Shown in pieces: positions 1-12,700 of a stretch of DNA of 64,000 bases. The DNA lies in NCBI GenBank assembly GCA_017562135.1, contig QEYB01000093.1:124001-188000 (forward strand), in the 5' to 3' direction. A model generated the notes under the pieces. That model was not told the origin of the DNA and ran no database searches. It saw only the letters and a list, made by a program, of their open reading frames with translations. The translations under genes were made by a program, and so were the position numbers. The DNA comes from Dipylidium caninum (Eukaryota > Platyhelminthes > Cestoda > Cyclophyllidea > Dipylidiidae). How positions within the stretch are numbered: the stretch's first letter is position 1; every line of letters starts with the position of its first letter.

Positions 1-295
1 ACGAAGCCCTAAGATAATTAGTAAGCAAACGTGAGTTTCTGGAAAGATGGTTGTTCTAAATGGGAGGATCATTTCATTCCTCCCATTAATATATATATAA
101 TGGTCAAAAGAACCCGAATCCAAATGAAGTAGATCCATAAGCAAACCATTGAGAGGCCCAGAATCAGCTCTTAATACTTTGTAAATGCCCCAGGGTATCA
201 ATCTCTATGATTATTGTTGCTGCAATTCGAACGTGTTTAGCTACGCCACTAGCGTAAATAAAAACCTCGGGAGCGGCGCTTTCGAAAGTGTAACT

Positions 296-1507
296 ATGCA
301 GATTGAACTATATGGTCTCATTGGGAAATGGGAATTTCATGCTGCACATTATCTTGCAAAAGTTTGATAAGCTCATAATATGGGATAGGATCTTCACGCT
401 TGTTTTCCTAGCGTTTTCAAACCACCGAAATCAAATCCAATGTATGAAGTTGAGTGGACTGAATTTCTACATGTAAAGAAGCGAGTAAGTATAATCCCAC
501 TCTATTGAACTTTAGGAATTAAAAGGTGAAAATTGGGCCTTTGATAGTGTTGTATTTTGCTTTTACGATGGTGAACCAATTGGGGGTTACCCAGAACTTC
601 AAACCTTTGCCAAAGAAACTTATCACTTAGAAAATTACCGGCCGCTCACTTTTTATAAAATATTAGCTTATGATAATTACAGAAATGTATTGATGTGTAG
701 AAATGTAAGGATATATTTGCATAAACTTCAGAGAATTTATGTATCCATGACTATTACTATCGGAGGTGACTCATGTGGAACGCTCCTCTTTGAAGTAAGT
801 AATTACATCACCGCTTAGTCGCTAAAGCTATATTCCGATATCGTGCCTAAGACTTGTGAAAATTTCGTCAAACTGTGTACTGGGGAAAAAGGAATGATAC
901 GGAAAAACGATTGTGAAAGCTATAGAATGCACTATCTTAACACGATATTTTTCAGACTCGTACCTAATGGCTGGATCCAAGGTGGAGGTACTCTATAGGC
1001 TTAATAAACAACCTTGTTTTCAAGACATTCTTTACGGTAGTGGAAATGATGGCCGATCTATTTATGGCGAAAAATTCGAAGGTGAATTTGACGCCCATTA
1101 GGTCTAATTAATGCTACTTAACCTCTGTTCAGATGAAAACTTTGCGGTTAAACACGATAGACGTGGAGTGCTAAGCATGGTCAATGAAGGTCGACACAGC
1201 AACGCATCTCAGTTCATGATTGTATTTCAGCCTGCACCATGGATGGACTACAGATACGTGGCCTTTGGGTATAATATTAACGCAAGCCCTATTGCATTTT
1301 CCTACTCTACATTTCACAAAAATCCCTTATTGATGTATTTATTCAGTGCGATACTATATTTGAAATTTTAGTCAAATGCTGGAAGGTTCTTACACTCTCG
1401 ACGCAATGGAAAAGGTGGATACAAAGAACGATCGGCCATGCAGAGAAATAAAGATTGCAGAAATTAAGGTACTCGACCCCAAGGACATTCATTCGAAAAT
1501 ACAATAA
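296..1507 (+). CDS. PPIL6: PPIL6-like cyclophilin (peptidyl-prolyl isomerase-like 6), 5' end uncertain
   Basis: Spliced cyclophilin-family gene. Exons I can place: 416-484, 516-794, 828-987, 1025-1081, 1133-1268 and 1372-1507 (stop TAA 1505-1507); these stay in one frame. An upstream exon from the ATG at 296 to about 361 encodes MQIELYGLIGKWEF, which resembles the N-terminal region of PPIL6, but its join to the next exon does not keep phase. The cyclophilin core is clear: LYSDIVPKTCENFVKLCTGE, then RLVPNGWIQGGD, then GRHSNASQFMI and VAFG. The substrate-side Arg and Gln (R in FFRLVP, Q in IQGGD) are kept. The extra N-terminal domain before the cyclophilin fold (EWTEFLHVKKR, ENWAFDSVVF) marks PPIL6 rather than cyclophilin A. 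Introns are tiny (31, 33, 37 nt). The 3' end converges with the SNARE gene. Isomerase activity is not shown; PPIL6 proteins are poorly characterised. Confidence 0.85.
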
Positions 1508-1659
1508 TGAAAAACAAGTTTTAAATACAACGTGTATATTGAACCATAGTGAACGAGGGAGAAAAAATGGAAGCAATTTGACATAAGCACAGAAAGAAAT
1601 AATCACAGATACGGACAACTGTACCGCAAAGCAATGAAGAAGCACTGCATCAGTAAATA

Positions 1660-3872
1660 TTAGGTGAGGAAGTGGTACATGGTACTAGAATGGAGTCGAA
1701 GAGTTCTTATGGAAGGAGATGGTGGGGTGAGGGAGGTATCAGAATGTTGGTTGGTGACAGGCTTGTCTGAATTGCGGAAGAGCATGATATAGATAGCACC
1801 GAAGAAGACAAGACACATTAGTACTGCAATTGCTACCAATGCGGCCCGGTTCTGGATAACGCTATGGTAGAGAACAAGACATTCTTAAGTATAAGGCTAA
1901 TATATATTTAATCGTATGTTTATTCAAATACGTTAAATTAAAAGTTGTCGCGTCGCGTTACTAGATAACTACGTACATTTATCGTCCATTAATGCAATTT
2001 ATGCTATCTATACTGAAGTGCATAGCAGTAGGAATACCATTAGACCCATTCGAAAACACGGCCAGTTCTCATGTTGGAAAAAAACTAAACAATCAATGAA
2101 AGCGGACAAGAATGGGGAAAACCGAGAAGCGCATAGTTAAACTTGCATATAACAAACTGAAGCAAATAAAAGTAGAGCAGGTTTAAAATTTCAGGAGATA
2201 AGGACTATTCATAATGGCAACAACATTAATAACGCCTCGCGTAACTTGTCTTCAGGATAAGAAACTGACCATATCCGTTTTAAAATGAGCATTAAAACAA
2301 GGTTGAGAAGTGACATACCGTCTATACATTTTGGAAATCAATCGAGAACTGCGAGAGAGGTCTTCATTGGTATGTCTTAGCTGTAGGAAAAAAATCAGTG
2401 GTCATACGAGATTATTGAAAAAGGAAAGATAACATACCCTATCACGACTACGCTGGATGGTCTCACGCTGTTGATCAAGATCAGTGAGGATCTGTCCACC
2501 TATGTCCTCGGTCTCATAGGCCACACGAAGGCCTTCGTTGAGGCGTCGTCCAGTTCGCTCAACGCGTTCTGTGTTCGTCAACAAGCTGGCTCGCATGTCA
2601 CCAGAGTCAGCTGCTGCATCATTCAACAGTTCTTCGCGCAAAGCGTTATGATCTGACAGATGGCCGGTACTTGGTGTTACGTTTATGCTGTAGCGAGGTC
2701 GCTTCTGCGCGGGAAACGAGAATCAAATCATTCATTAATGGAGTTAAACGTGTAAAATTAAAAGATTTATACAACGATACGTAGGACGCAAATAGGTAAT
2801 AAATCCAATGCAGTAAGATACGTTTGAAATTCGCGTTTTACTATAAATTTAAATTGAGTTAATGACACAACAAATTAAATCATTAATCAGCGACTGACAA
2901 GTGGGGTTACTGAAAACGAATAAACGGAAAAGTGACAGAAAAAACTAAGCGATTTGAGGTTTAAATAAGACTAAGATCAAATCATTGTTTCAACACGATT
3001 TATTTCATAAACTTTACACTACCAGTTTTGTTTTTGTTTAGTCAGAGTATACTATAATGCAACGGAAGTGTATAAAAAAAAGTATTGTGATATAAGTGAT
3101 ATGCCGAAAATTAGTATGAAAACCAGTACCCATTGGTAGGTTCGAAGAATAATGAAATCAAATATAATTAAATTAGAGGGATATACGAAAACAAATTACG
3201 AAAACAAGGAAATAATTATTCGCTAAAGCGGTAAGACTGAGACTTAGCAAAATCTGTCCCCAAAAATAGGCCAAATAAAAACCCGTTAGGAGGTAATACA
3301 TACTCTAGAACATCTAATGAAAAGGTGTGCGACACAAATTTTGCCAATGTAGAAGAGTTAGTCGAAAGGCCTTACAAACTCCTGCGCAAGACGAGCAAGC
3401 TCTTGCCCGTAACATTGCAGTCTAGTGGAATATTTAGGTTTAACGTCAGCGGCCATATCCTGTATTTCCAAATCCATTTGTTCAAGAAGCTCCCGAGTTT
3501 CATCAAATAATCGCGTAGTGGCTACGATTTCGGCCTTACGTTCATCTGAGGTACAACGTAAAGGAATACGGTCAATACTGATCCAAGTCGGGTGAAGAAT
3601 AAGTAATTAAAACAATAAGGATAAGGGAAAAGTAGTCAGTTGCGGCTGCAATAAATAAATAATACGATATAAAAGAGATTATCAATCACATAAAAAGCAG
3701 AATCACTGGAACATGGAGATACCCACACAATACGGGCGGAAGAGAACAAGTTACATAAGTTTTTAAAGGTTGCACTACCGTTTGCAAGTCGGGGAATGTT
3801 ATTAAGCTTCGCCGTGATATCACTAGTAAGGTTCCCATACTGTTTTTCGTAAGATTCCAACAGGGAAACCAT
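1660..3872 (-). CDS. VTI1A: Vti1-type Qb-SNARE (vesicle transport through interaction with t-SNAREs 1)
   Basis: Five exons on the minus strand: 3872-3779 (ATG at 3872), 3545-3376, 2704-2438, 2380-2319 and 1861-1660 (stop TAA). Phases agree throughout and give 264 residues. The N-terminal three-helix domain starts MVSLLESYEKQYGNLT and contains RELLEQMDLEIQDM, a strong Vti1A match. The Qb SNARE helix runs from about NTERVERTGRRL through TEDIGGQILTDLDQQRETI to HTNEDLSRSSRLISKM. It is followed by a C-terminal anchor near residues 200-222 (ALVAIAVLMCLVFFGAIYIM). The family acts in Golgi/endosome membrane fusion as a tail-anchored SNARE. The part after the anchor is about 40 residues, longer than the few lumenal residues usual for the family (human VTI1A is 217 aa). 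VTI1A fits better than VTI1B, but the paralogue call is not certain. Confidence 0.88.
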
Positions 3873-5533
3873 CTTTTTGAAATTGATTTGCGGGGTTAGG
3901 AAGAAGATGTTCGAAAGGGACGGCTGGTAGATATTAGAAATAGTAAAGCCTCCAGATTTAAGGAGGACAGAGCATGAACCAAAGGATGCGCTGCAGTCTG
4001 GGTGATTTAAAACAAGCGCTCAGCTCAAAAATTAATTTTGCTGAGCCAGACTACAATTCTTTTTGCAACAATAAGGAGTAAATTTAATTTTACGTGTTAT
4101 CATTTGGCTTTTTCCCATAATTACGAATGGAGGCGCTACTTACTATAGTGTTAAATATAATCGTATTTGAAGCACAATCGGGAGGCAATTATCTCTACTC
4201 ACACATAGCCTCATAAGTGTACAGTTACGACGTTGTTCCAAGATTTTATTCAGAACCATTTTTTTCCGTGTCGTCAATTGTCTCGGTATCTTAAAGCAAA
4301 CGAGATTTTTCGTTGTCACGAGTAGTCAAGAATCCGAAACGCAGAAAATTGATTTAACATTCCGTCGTTGCACCGAACTACAAACCGATAAACATTTCTG
4401 AGGTGCTACCCATTTTGAGGGTTTTCATCTATCAAATAAATTCCCAACAATGCTACACTCCGTTTCGGGTTTGATTTTTGAACAGTGTATCAAATAGTTT
4501 GGCAAATTTTTTTACCCTTCATGGTAACACCACCCTAGTAATGGCCTGCAAATTTCCAATAGAGGAGATACGTTTACACGGATAGCAACCTTTAAATTCA
4601 TTTGTGTATTGCACACAATTTTTGTTATCAGTATAATTTTGCATTTTGGAAGAAGGAAGATTAGTGGCCTTGTCACCTATTACGAAGCAATGATTCGGCG
4701 GCATGGTTCCGTATTTGCTGCCAAATCAAGTCTAGTTTTCATTCTTTAACTCCAAAGGAACATTTAGTGTCATTAGGCATGTAGAAAACACTTTCTTCTG
4801 TTTACATTTTTAAGCATCTATAGGAATACACCAATGCAGCCAAGATTTGTAATCGCAGGTGTCTCTACCCCGTTGTTCTCACAATTCTCCAGACTAGGAA
4901 ACTTGCTGGCGCATCATTACGGAACTTGCAGTGACCTTGATTACATCGCTGAGTGATTTGTTTTGAATTAGACTACACAATTTTTTTGTTTCATCTTCGC
5001 TGCTGCATGCCCGTATAAAGCCTATTCGACGGTATTCACTTTTTATAACTTTGTTTTTCTACTAGGCCGGGATTCTAATAGTTCCATGACCTTACCATAG
5101 GATGTTGACGATATATATATATATATCATCAATTCATGTAGTGAATTTGATACAGAGTGGGTTTGTATAAATCTCTAACAAAATTGCGCCATTTCCTCAC
5201 GCGTTTTAATGACGTGTAGGTTTGCCGTATATTCTTCTTTAAAACACTATCCTCTTGTCCTCATTCGAAAATCGTGACATCCAGATCAGCTGGTCGCTTT
5301 AAATTGCAGCCCCTTTTACTCCAAATGGTATAAATATTGTTTTATCAGTCTAGGCTTAACAGACTTCTTTTGTGCTCTCAAGACCATAGAAATGTCACAT
5401 TTCGAAGCTGATGTTTCAGATATTTTTTAAATGATTTGACTATTGATCTGGCACTTGGTGTACATTTTTTATGCGTCTGACATATTGGTTTACTTTAACT
5501 CGACGGTCGTGACCGATTCTCCTTCAATTTCAG
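3873..5533. other. Intergenic DNA between the SNARE gene and the cathepsin gene
   Basis: No supportable gene. AT-rich sequence that should hold the SNARE promoter (minus) and the undetected first exon of the cathepsin gene (plus). It contains an (AT)8 run at 5111-5126. Short open frames here have no recognisable domain. Confidence 0.5.
5111..5126. repeat. (AT)8 microsatellite
   Basis: Uninterrupted alternating AT dinucleotides between gatgttgacg and catcaattca. Confidence 0.9.
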
Positions 5534-6761
5534 GATCCACCCATAATACGACTTCTCTTTCTCCTAATCGCATTTGTCTCCTTGTGCTCTTCCCGCCCCA
5601 CTGTCGTTGAGTGGACCAGGCTCTACACTCCCTCGAGAAATTTATCCCAGTCTGAAACGATAAGTCTCAATCTTTTTTGGGCGGCGTTCATAAAGGAGTA
5701 TAAACTCCTACCTAGTGTTGCATCCTTCCAGAAATTTGAGGCTAACGTTATTAAAATATGGGATCATCTTAAGAAGCCCTCATCTTTTACGATGGGCATT
5801 AATAAATTCTCCGCCCTTGTAAGCTATCATGTCTCTCTTAAAAAACACCTAGAGCTCTGATGAATACCACAAGTATCTCGGCTACAATCGCCGCAATAGC
5901 AAAGTCAACCAAACCATTCCTCGTCATAGCTATCGAAATACGTTCAGATATGCTCCGCTGCCAAAGGCTGTTGACTGGCGTCAAAAAGGGTAAGTAGACG
6001 ATGCACTGGTTCTGTTTTGGCAAAAATGGTGACGTGAGCGCCGCATCATTCAGGCGCGTTACCTCCGTGAAAGACCAGGGCCACTGCGGTTCATGTTGGG
6101 CGTTCTCGGCGATTGGTGCAGTTGAAGGTCAGTATCAACGAGCATCTGGAAAACTCATGATGTTTTCCGAGCAGCAGCTGGTAGACTGCAGTTCAAGCTT
6201 CGGCAATATGGGTTGCAATGGTGGCCTCATGGATAACGCCTTCAACTACCTAAAGGAAGTGGGTGGCGTGAACCGCGAGCAGGACTATCCATATGTTTCG
6301 GGACGCACCGGACAGGCCAGTCATTTCTGCTCCTTCAAGCCTAATATTACTTTTGCTAAGGTAACCGGTTTAATGGATATCTCGCCGGGTAATGATGAGG
6401 ATTTAAAGGAGGCCCTTGCTTTCAACGGACCTATATCCATTGCTATTAATGCAGGACTTCCCTCTTTCATGATGTATCATGAGGGTAATTTCATTTTTTG
6501 TGCTTCGCGTTAAATACTCATTTTCTTTCTAATAAGTTGGTTTTCTGTGTAGGTATCTACGACGATCCGGAATGTGCAGGGGATGAGGACCATCTTAATC
6601 ATGGCGTTTTACTGGTAGGATACGGTGAACAGAAGGGTATTCCTTATTGGTTAATCAAAAACAGTTGGGGACCCGAATGGGGTGAGCGCGGATATATTCG
6701 TATCAAGCGGGACGGCAATCTTTGTGGTGTTTCCACAGCTGCTTCCTATCCGTTAATCTAA
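5534..6761 (+). CDS. Cathepsin L-like cysteine protease (papain family C1A), initiator exon not found
   Basis: Exons 5534-5818, 5853-5989, 6054-6484 and 6553-6761 (stop TAA) join in frame to about 353 codons. The order is: hydrophobic signal segment ([14 protein letters not shown]); propeptide with [11 protein letters not shown] and MGINKFSAL, a degenerate ERFNIN/inhibitor region; the mature start near AVDWRQKG; then [11 protein letters not shown] with the catalytic Cys codon at 6094-6096. The catalytic His is in [11 protein letters not shown] (codon 6600-6602) and the Asn in IKNSWG (6660-6662). GCNGGLMD is typical of cathepsin L rather than B. The first exon begins after an acceptor (tttcag) and has no in-frame ATG, so a short upstream exon must supply the start. 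Role by family: secreted or lysosomal proteolysis. In parasitic flatworms such enzymes serve digestion and tissue invasion; that role is inferred here. Introns of 34, 64 and 68 nt. Confidence 0.93.
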
Positions 6762-9700
6762 ATCTATCCTCTCCTCTTCTGCATTCAGGCGATAGTGCCT
6801 CCTAAAATTTTTATTCAATCGCATGACCTTGTATGCAGTAATTTGCCCCCGAGGTAATTGTTATGAGATGCAATGTCCCAGTCTTTTTTTTTCTGGAAGG
6901 AAAGGAGGGCATTTATAAAAGCATTAGACGGCTGTGATGTCTAAGTGGTTTTGCCATTATCGGGAGGAATAACCTTATCTGGGTGGCCACCGAGTCTCCA
7001 TTTATTTGAGGGATTTATTGTTATCGCTATGAGATAGTCAGAATCTATTCTTGCAATTTTGATTGGTTGAGTCCTTAGTTTGTTAGTGTCCAATCCTTGA
7101 CGGTTTTGGTGGAATCGGTGAACGACTAACCATTTGAACGTCTTTAGTGTTTATTTCAAGCATGGGCATTCGCTTTTCGTTAAGTGGTGACGTCGTCTTC
7201 GATGTCCAATGACCTGGTTGCCATAGGCGGGTTTGAAACTGTAAAGATTGGGTTGACTTTACTTGTGGATCTTTTAGCATGGACGCTTCTAGTACTTTGT
7301 GAATCAGATTTCATGCTGAACACAGCCCTGTTCATTTTGCCTGAACTCTCATCTCCGCTTAATGTTGACGCTGTGATAGTGCTTTCTAAGCCTCAGGTAA
7401 AAAATTACTGGAAGTTGATACATCTTTGAAACTGAAATCGGCCAAATGTATTGGTGGGAATGAAGGATGCTCTGAGTGTGCTCATCACTTGTCTCATAGC
7501 TGAAGCATCCCCTGATAAGAGCAGCGTAGTGGGTTTAGTAAGTGGTACAAAGTAAAAGGAAGCGTGTCACCAACGCTCAAATTAACTAAGAAACTAAAAT
7601 AACTTCCAGAGCCCGTCAGTGGTCATGGCTGATGGTGGAGAGTGAGGGGCCGGTAAACATATGAGCAAATGTTGGTTTGAAAGTATCCCAACTTCGCTCT
7701 AGTACGCGACCAAGGCGTTTATATTAACTTAGCGCGGTGCATTTTTCACAGGAGATGCCGGCTAGACCGAATAGATGCCCATTTTCCCGTTTGCCTTAGA
7801 GCGGTTCAAATCAGAAATGGGCAAGGCGATTGCTTTGTCACTTTCCCACCCATTTGAATCGAATCCGCATAGAGCGCTTTTTCAGTTGCCAATTGGGAGT
7901 GGATCCGGTAAACAATGTACTCCACGTTTGTCGCCTCTGCAAAAAAAAAACCGCAAAGTGAGTCAGGAAGTTGGTTAGGAAAACACTTTGTAAACAATAT
8001 AGTTGCGATCACAAATAAGGTTAACTCATCATCTGACCGGACTTCTGTAGGCGGTTAGGGTGTTCTCCCCGTCCTCCGACTTCATTTTTTTGTGCTTATA
8101 ACACTGAGAACCGATAACGACTAAACACTAGGTGGAATTTGAAATTGGGGTCAAAAGTTTCCTACAATCCCATACGTCCCCATTTGCACATTCGATAAGA
8201 TCATATTCACTTTTAAGGAAACCCGGTCAGAGATGGTGATGTTTAACCCACAGGCTGGGAATGACGCCAAAGGCAGCGGTCTACGTAGTGTCAAGATAGT
8301 CGTCTTAGACCCAACTACTCCGACAACGCCTTTTATTTCGTGCTGACGCGCTCTGCGAAATCACAATTTCACTTTAAGGCGCCTAATACGTTCGGAAGTT
8401 TGTCAAAAATGAATCATTGTCTTCCTACCACCCAGAAATAATAAATATTAAAACAGCGCAAAAGGGAGTCAGGCTGTTAAATATGCATTGGAAGATTTAT
8501 CGTCGCAAGTTAAACTTGGCACAGCTGCAACCGAAGGTAGGTCTAACAAAGGATCATGAAGTAAACAGTCAAAAATGATGATTTGTTTAAAAATCCGACC
8601 AGGTCACGTGCTTTCGAGGGGTTCGGCAAAGTTCACACACGCAGATGACCGTATGAGGAATGACACCGGAGACTTCTTTAGACTATCGACTCCTTCCCAC
8701 CAAAGTGTAGGGGCGCTTAGAGTAGGTGGAGCCGGTGTCTTTTATTGCTATTTCCTTTTATACCCACGACAAAATGGCCTCGACCTTTGGCTAAATCGCA
8801 TAATTGGGAGCCCATGCTTTCAGGGTATAAACAGGCCTCAACGCTCTGGAGACGTCGCTCTTTCAGGAAGCACACAATCGAGCGGGACGACTGGAGTTAT
8901 TTGGGGAGGAATGACGAGATGCACCCTTACTGGAAAATATCTTCAGAGCAGCCAGGGAAGGCGACAAAGTCCCACTCCCACCAGCTTAGTGACGAGGGGT
9001 CGGCAAGTGGTTTGTCCGAGGCAAAACGGTAAATCGACCCCAGCTGGTAAATTTAATGGGAATGAATAGTCAAACACCAACGAATTGACAGTTTATATAA
9101 TAAAAATAGACGCAAAAACATCAAACTGAGGATGAAGGTCAGGAAATTGGGACAGAACAAATTTTTAAAGCTTAGTTAGATGTTAATCTCAATTGCGGTT
9201 AAGTTCGGGATAATGGAGGTGATAGCGGAATCCTCGAGTGAGAGCGGGCGGAATAGGATGCCATGTCGGTTAGACTGAGACAAGTCTCCCGAGTACGCTC
9301 GAATCCCACGTAAACTGTTTCGTTTTCGGCTTCTGGAGAGCCGCAAACTTGTTGCATCGGACGATGTGGATTTATCCACCGCAATGCCAAAGAATGCGTC
9401 TTTGGTGAAAGCACCATTTTCGGCAAAATTAATAACAACGCCCCGTGAGTCCGAACACCAGATGCTGCCCCGGGGCGCAAGTAAGTGAAATTCGTGGTTC
9501 CATTGGCAGACTTCCGCTAGCTGAAAAGCGGTTGAACAGGCGTCTCCGTTCGATCCACTAGGGGGGAGACAGCCCCTCGGCCTCGCAACTCGGCGGAGGG
9601 GCGAAGGGCATGGTGTCGCGGCTGGCTGTCACCATTCCTCACTGACGTACAAGTGAAACTTACTACCAAGTGACCTTTAAAGGCCCCCTCGGGTCAGCGA

Positions 9701-12700
9701 GCTGTGAATGTCAAGGTCGCAAAAACAACGCACGTGAGATGAAAGGACGGTGAGGTTGCTTAATTGCCTGCCCTTTCCTCATCACTTCGCCGTTGGTCAG
9801 AGCCAGATAGAAACAAATTTAGGGGTGAATAGATGGAAAATACCACATCCACCGTTTTGTTTGGAATTCTGAAAAAGAGACAGGCAAATATGACAGAGCC
9901 ACATCCGCCTGGTTTGTTAAATTCAACGCCTCAACAAAATTCACCTTTTCCCAAAAGAGAGACTTCACCTGAGGACACAAATCAAAGCTAAACGGCCAAA
10001 GTCGTTATTAAACTTCACCACAATGAGCCAAAATTGTTGTGGATGGAAATTCTTACCCTTCGAGAGAATAACCAAAGACGAAAAACCTCGCAACTATAAA
10101 AGTCTTACGCACAGAGACGTCCCACTACTGGGTTGATCATTTCTATCAAAGTCTCCTTAATCGACGGCTCTCATGGGCGTGGACAAGCTAGGAGGCGTGT
10201 GCGAACCGTCTGCAATTTTAGCCTCTGCTCACGGCATTCACGAGACTCCTATGGAGGGTTCCATGCTGCGTACCAGATGCGAGTCACCTACATTTCTTCT
10301 TTTATTAGAATCTGCCTGGTAGACGCGGAAGTTAGTCGTTACTTTCTCCCGGTGCTCGGGCAAGAAGTGTGTAAGGCGGTGTTCGGGGGAGTTGAGGGAA
10401 CGGGCAGATTCCGGATGTCAAATTGTGCGACTGAACGAATGAGTTTTCATTAGCAGCCCCGTGCGGGTCCCATCTGCTTTCGGGGCACCAAGGCGGAAAT
10501 ATTAGCCCATTGTGGATTTCACGGGACATCCCTTTTCCTGGGCTCCTACGAGCACAGAATTCAGCATCGCATTCTGCAGCACATCGCGTCAAATCAGAAC
10601 ATGCATGTTTTCATCTCTTTAAGTTTGCGGGCATCATCTTTCATAATAAATAGCAGAAAATAACTCGTTTCACATCTCCGACGTACATACCCGCCCCCTT
10701 GGCGATACTTGTCTTTTAGACAATTTAATTGTCTTGCCTTTGGGGTGTTTAGTGTGCTGAGGGAGAACACAGCCTAAATCATTTTACTCCAGGTTCCATA
10801 TAAGTTTGTCCAAATAGACGTCGTTAAATTGATCTCCTGCCTTTGTGGACTGAAAATAGTCTTCTGCTAACTTCATTTTCCTCAACAGGGTTAAGAGAAC
10901 GATAGCCCATGATTATTTTAATGGACTGCTGTTTCCTTTTAGTTTATACCAAAATTGTGTAGCAGTGACCCGTTCCTACACTTTTGCAGGTGAATACTTT
11001 TGGTTGAAACCGCTCTCCTAGGAAGACAAGCGCAACAATCATGCCTCGTTGACACGAAAACGGGTGAATAAGCTGAGCTATTACATATCCTGCTCATAAA
11101 TACAGAGGTGGGGTGATTTTCTGACTTCATCAACCACTTTTATTGGGGCATCAAAGTGCTATAGACGGCGTGGGGCTCTCAAAATTTCCCGCTGTGACGA
11201 TTTTTTAAAAGGTTAAATTCTACATCTGACATTCATGTTTAATCGCCTTTCTATAATATTTTACTGAAATATTTTAAGTAGACATGCTAAACAACGACTT
11301 TCGGAAATCCTGTTTGAAATACGAAAACTCTCGAGGTCAAGTCTTTAATGGCTGGCGATTTATTAGTCATCCCAAATGAACCCAGTTTTATGGTGGGAGG
11401 GCAGATTTTTTGGTAGTTATACGCACAACAATAATTGACTGGCTTTCAGGATATTTGCCACTCTGGAAAACCACCAAACGTCGTGATTCGCATTGCATGA
11501 ATGAGGTGTTCACACCTTTGTGTAAATGCCGAATTACAATAAGTTATTCTCGTTTATAGAATCTCCCAAATGGCTTATCGGCTTACCACAAATTCTTTTT
11601 CCTCATACCCAGAGGGCAGTCTCTTTCGTTATCGTGAACTCAATCCCGAGTTTTCAACCTAATGACGGGAACACCTTATCGGCCCCGCATTCTCTTTGGC
11701 ATTCACGGACATTTTATTCTGTAGTTTTATGCATGAAGAGTAGGTGGTCGCTTTGGAGGCCCAGCTCGCGTGTCGGCAAAAGCAGTGCTTCACGTTTCTC
11801 GCCAGGGGGGGGGAATCACTGAAAACTGAATTCGGAGAGTTGCAGGTCCTCTGGGTCAAAGTTCACCACTTCACCCACGTGCAAAATATTACACTTTGGT
11901 AGTCGCCGTGATAGCATTTAAACTGAGACCTGAGGGATCACGAATACCCAGTCCGTTTGATAGTCGATTAAGTTATTTTGTTCCTTGAAAGAATGTCTAA
12001 ATCGCCAAATAATTCGGCTAAGCCTTGCTAGAAATGACAGGAGTCGACTGATCGGATTCGTCATCAACCCTGCCGATTTCGTACTATTTACGACAATCAG
12101 AGAACGGCTTTTGGAGGCGATGAGCTGGAGCGAAGAGTCTGTCCTCCGAGAAAGCCGAGGAGACGACTCGGAGTGTGTGGCCCCCTCCGCTTGACGAAAG
12201 AAAGGCAGTAGGCGGGACGATGATCGACGAGAAAGCTTCGTAGCAATAGATTAAGGTAATGGAGGTTTCTACGTCACTACCGCAAACTGAACTGAGAGAG
12301 GTCATTATCAGTACTGGTCTCCGACCAAGCAGTTGCCAGTGCAACGGTGTTGCCCTTTGTCCTTCCAGTTTAATTGCCAGCCGACATCACTGAGTAACTT
12401 TGTCACGATAAACTGCTGTTGACCGAATTTTAATGTCCAGCTCATGAATGTTCTCTTTTTCAGGCATACGAGGCACACTTGCTGCCCACTCCTAAGAAGC
12501 CTTTCGTAAATAGACGCTGAAGGCGAAAGTTTTCACGTGGTACGCGAGGACAGTCAGGTCAGTGATCGACGTTGAGTGTCGAGGAACAAAAGCTCTGAGA
12601 GTAAGTTAGGTGTAGCACAAGGTGAAGTAAGCGGCACTGGACGTCGTCTCCTCGGGTTGACGCATCTCATGTCTCGAAAATAGGGAGAATTTCTTCACGA

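Noticed and set aside
705..731. Possible 27-nt intron in PPIL6
   Set aside because: It begins with GT and ends with AG, but it is nine sense codons in frame without a stop, so simple read-through explains it.
8575..9069. 164-residue plus-strand open frame
   Set aside because: Starts in mixed-composition DNA, overlaps another open frame (8745-9032), and has no recognisable motif.
9285..9560. tRNA-like B boxes (gctcgaatccc, gttcgatcc)
   Set aside because: No matching A box, acceptor stem or cloverleaf could be built around either; a tRNA-derived short repeat cannot be shown.
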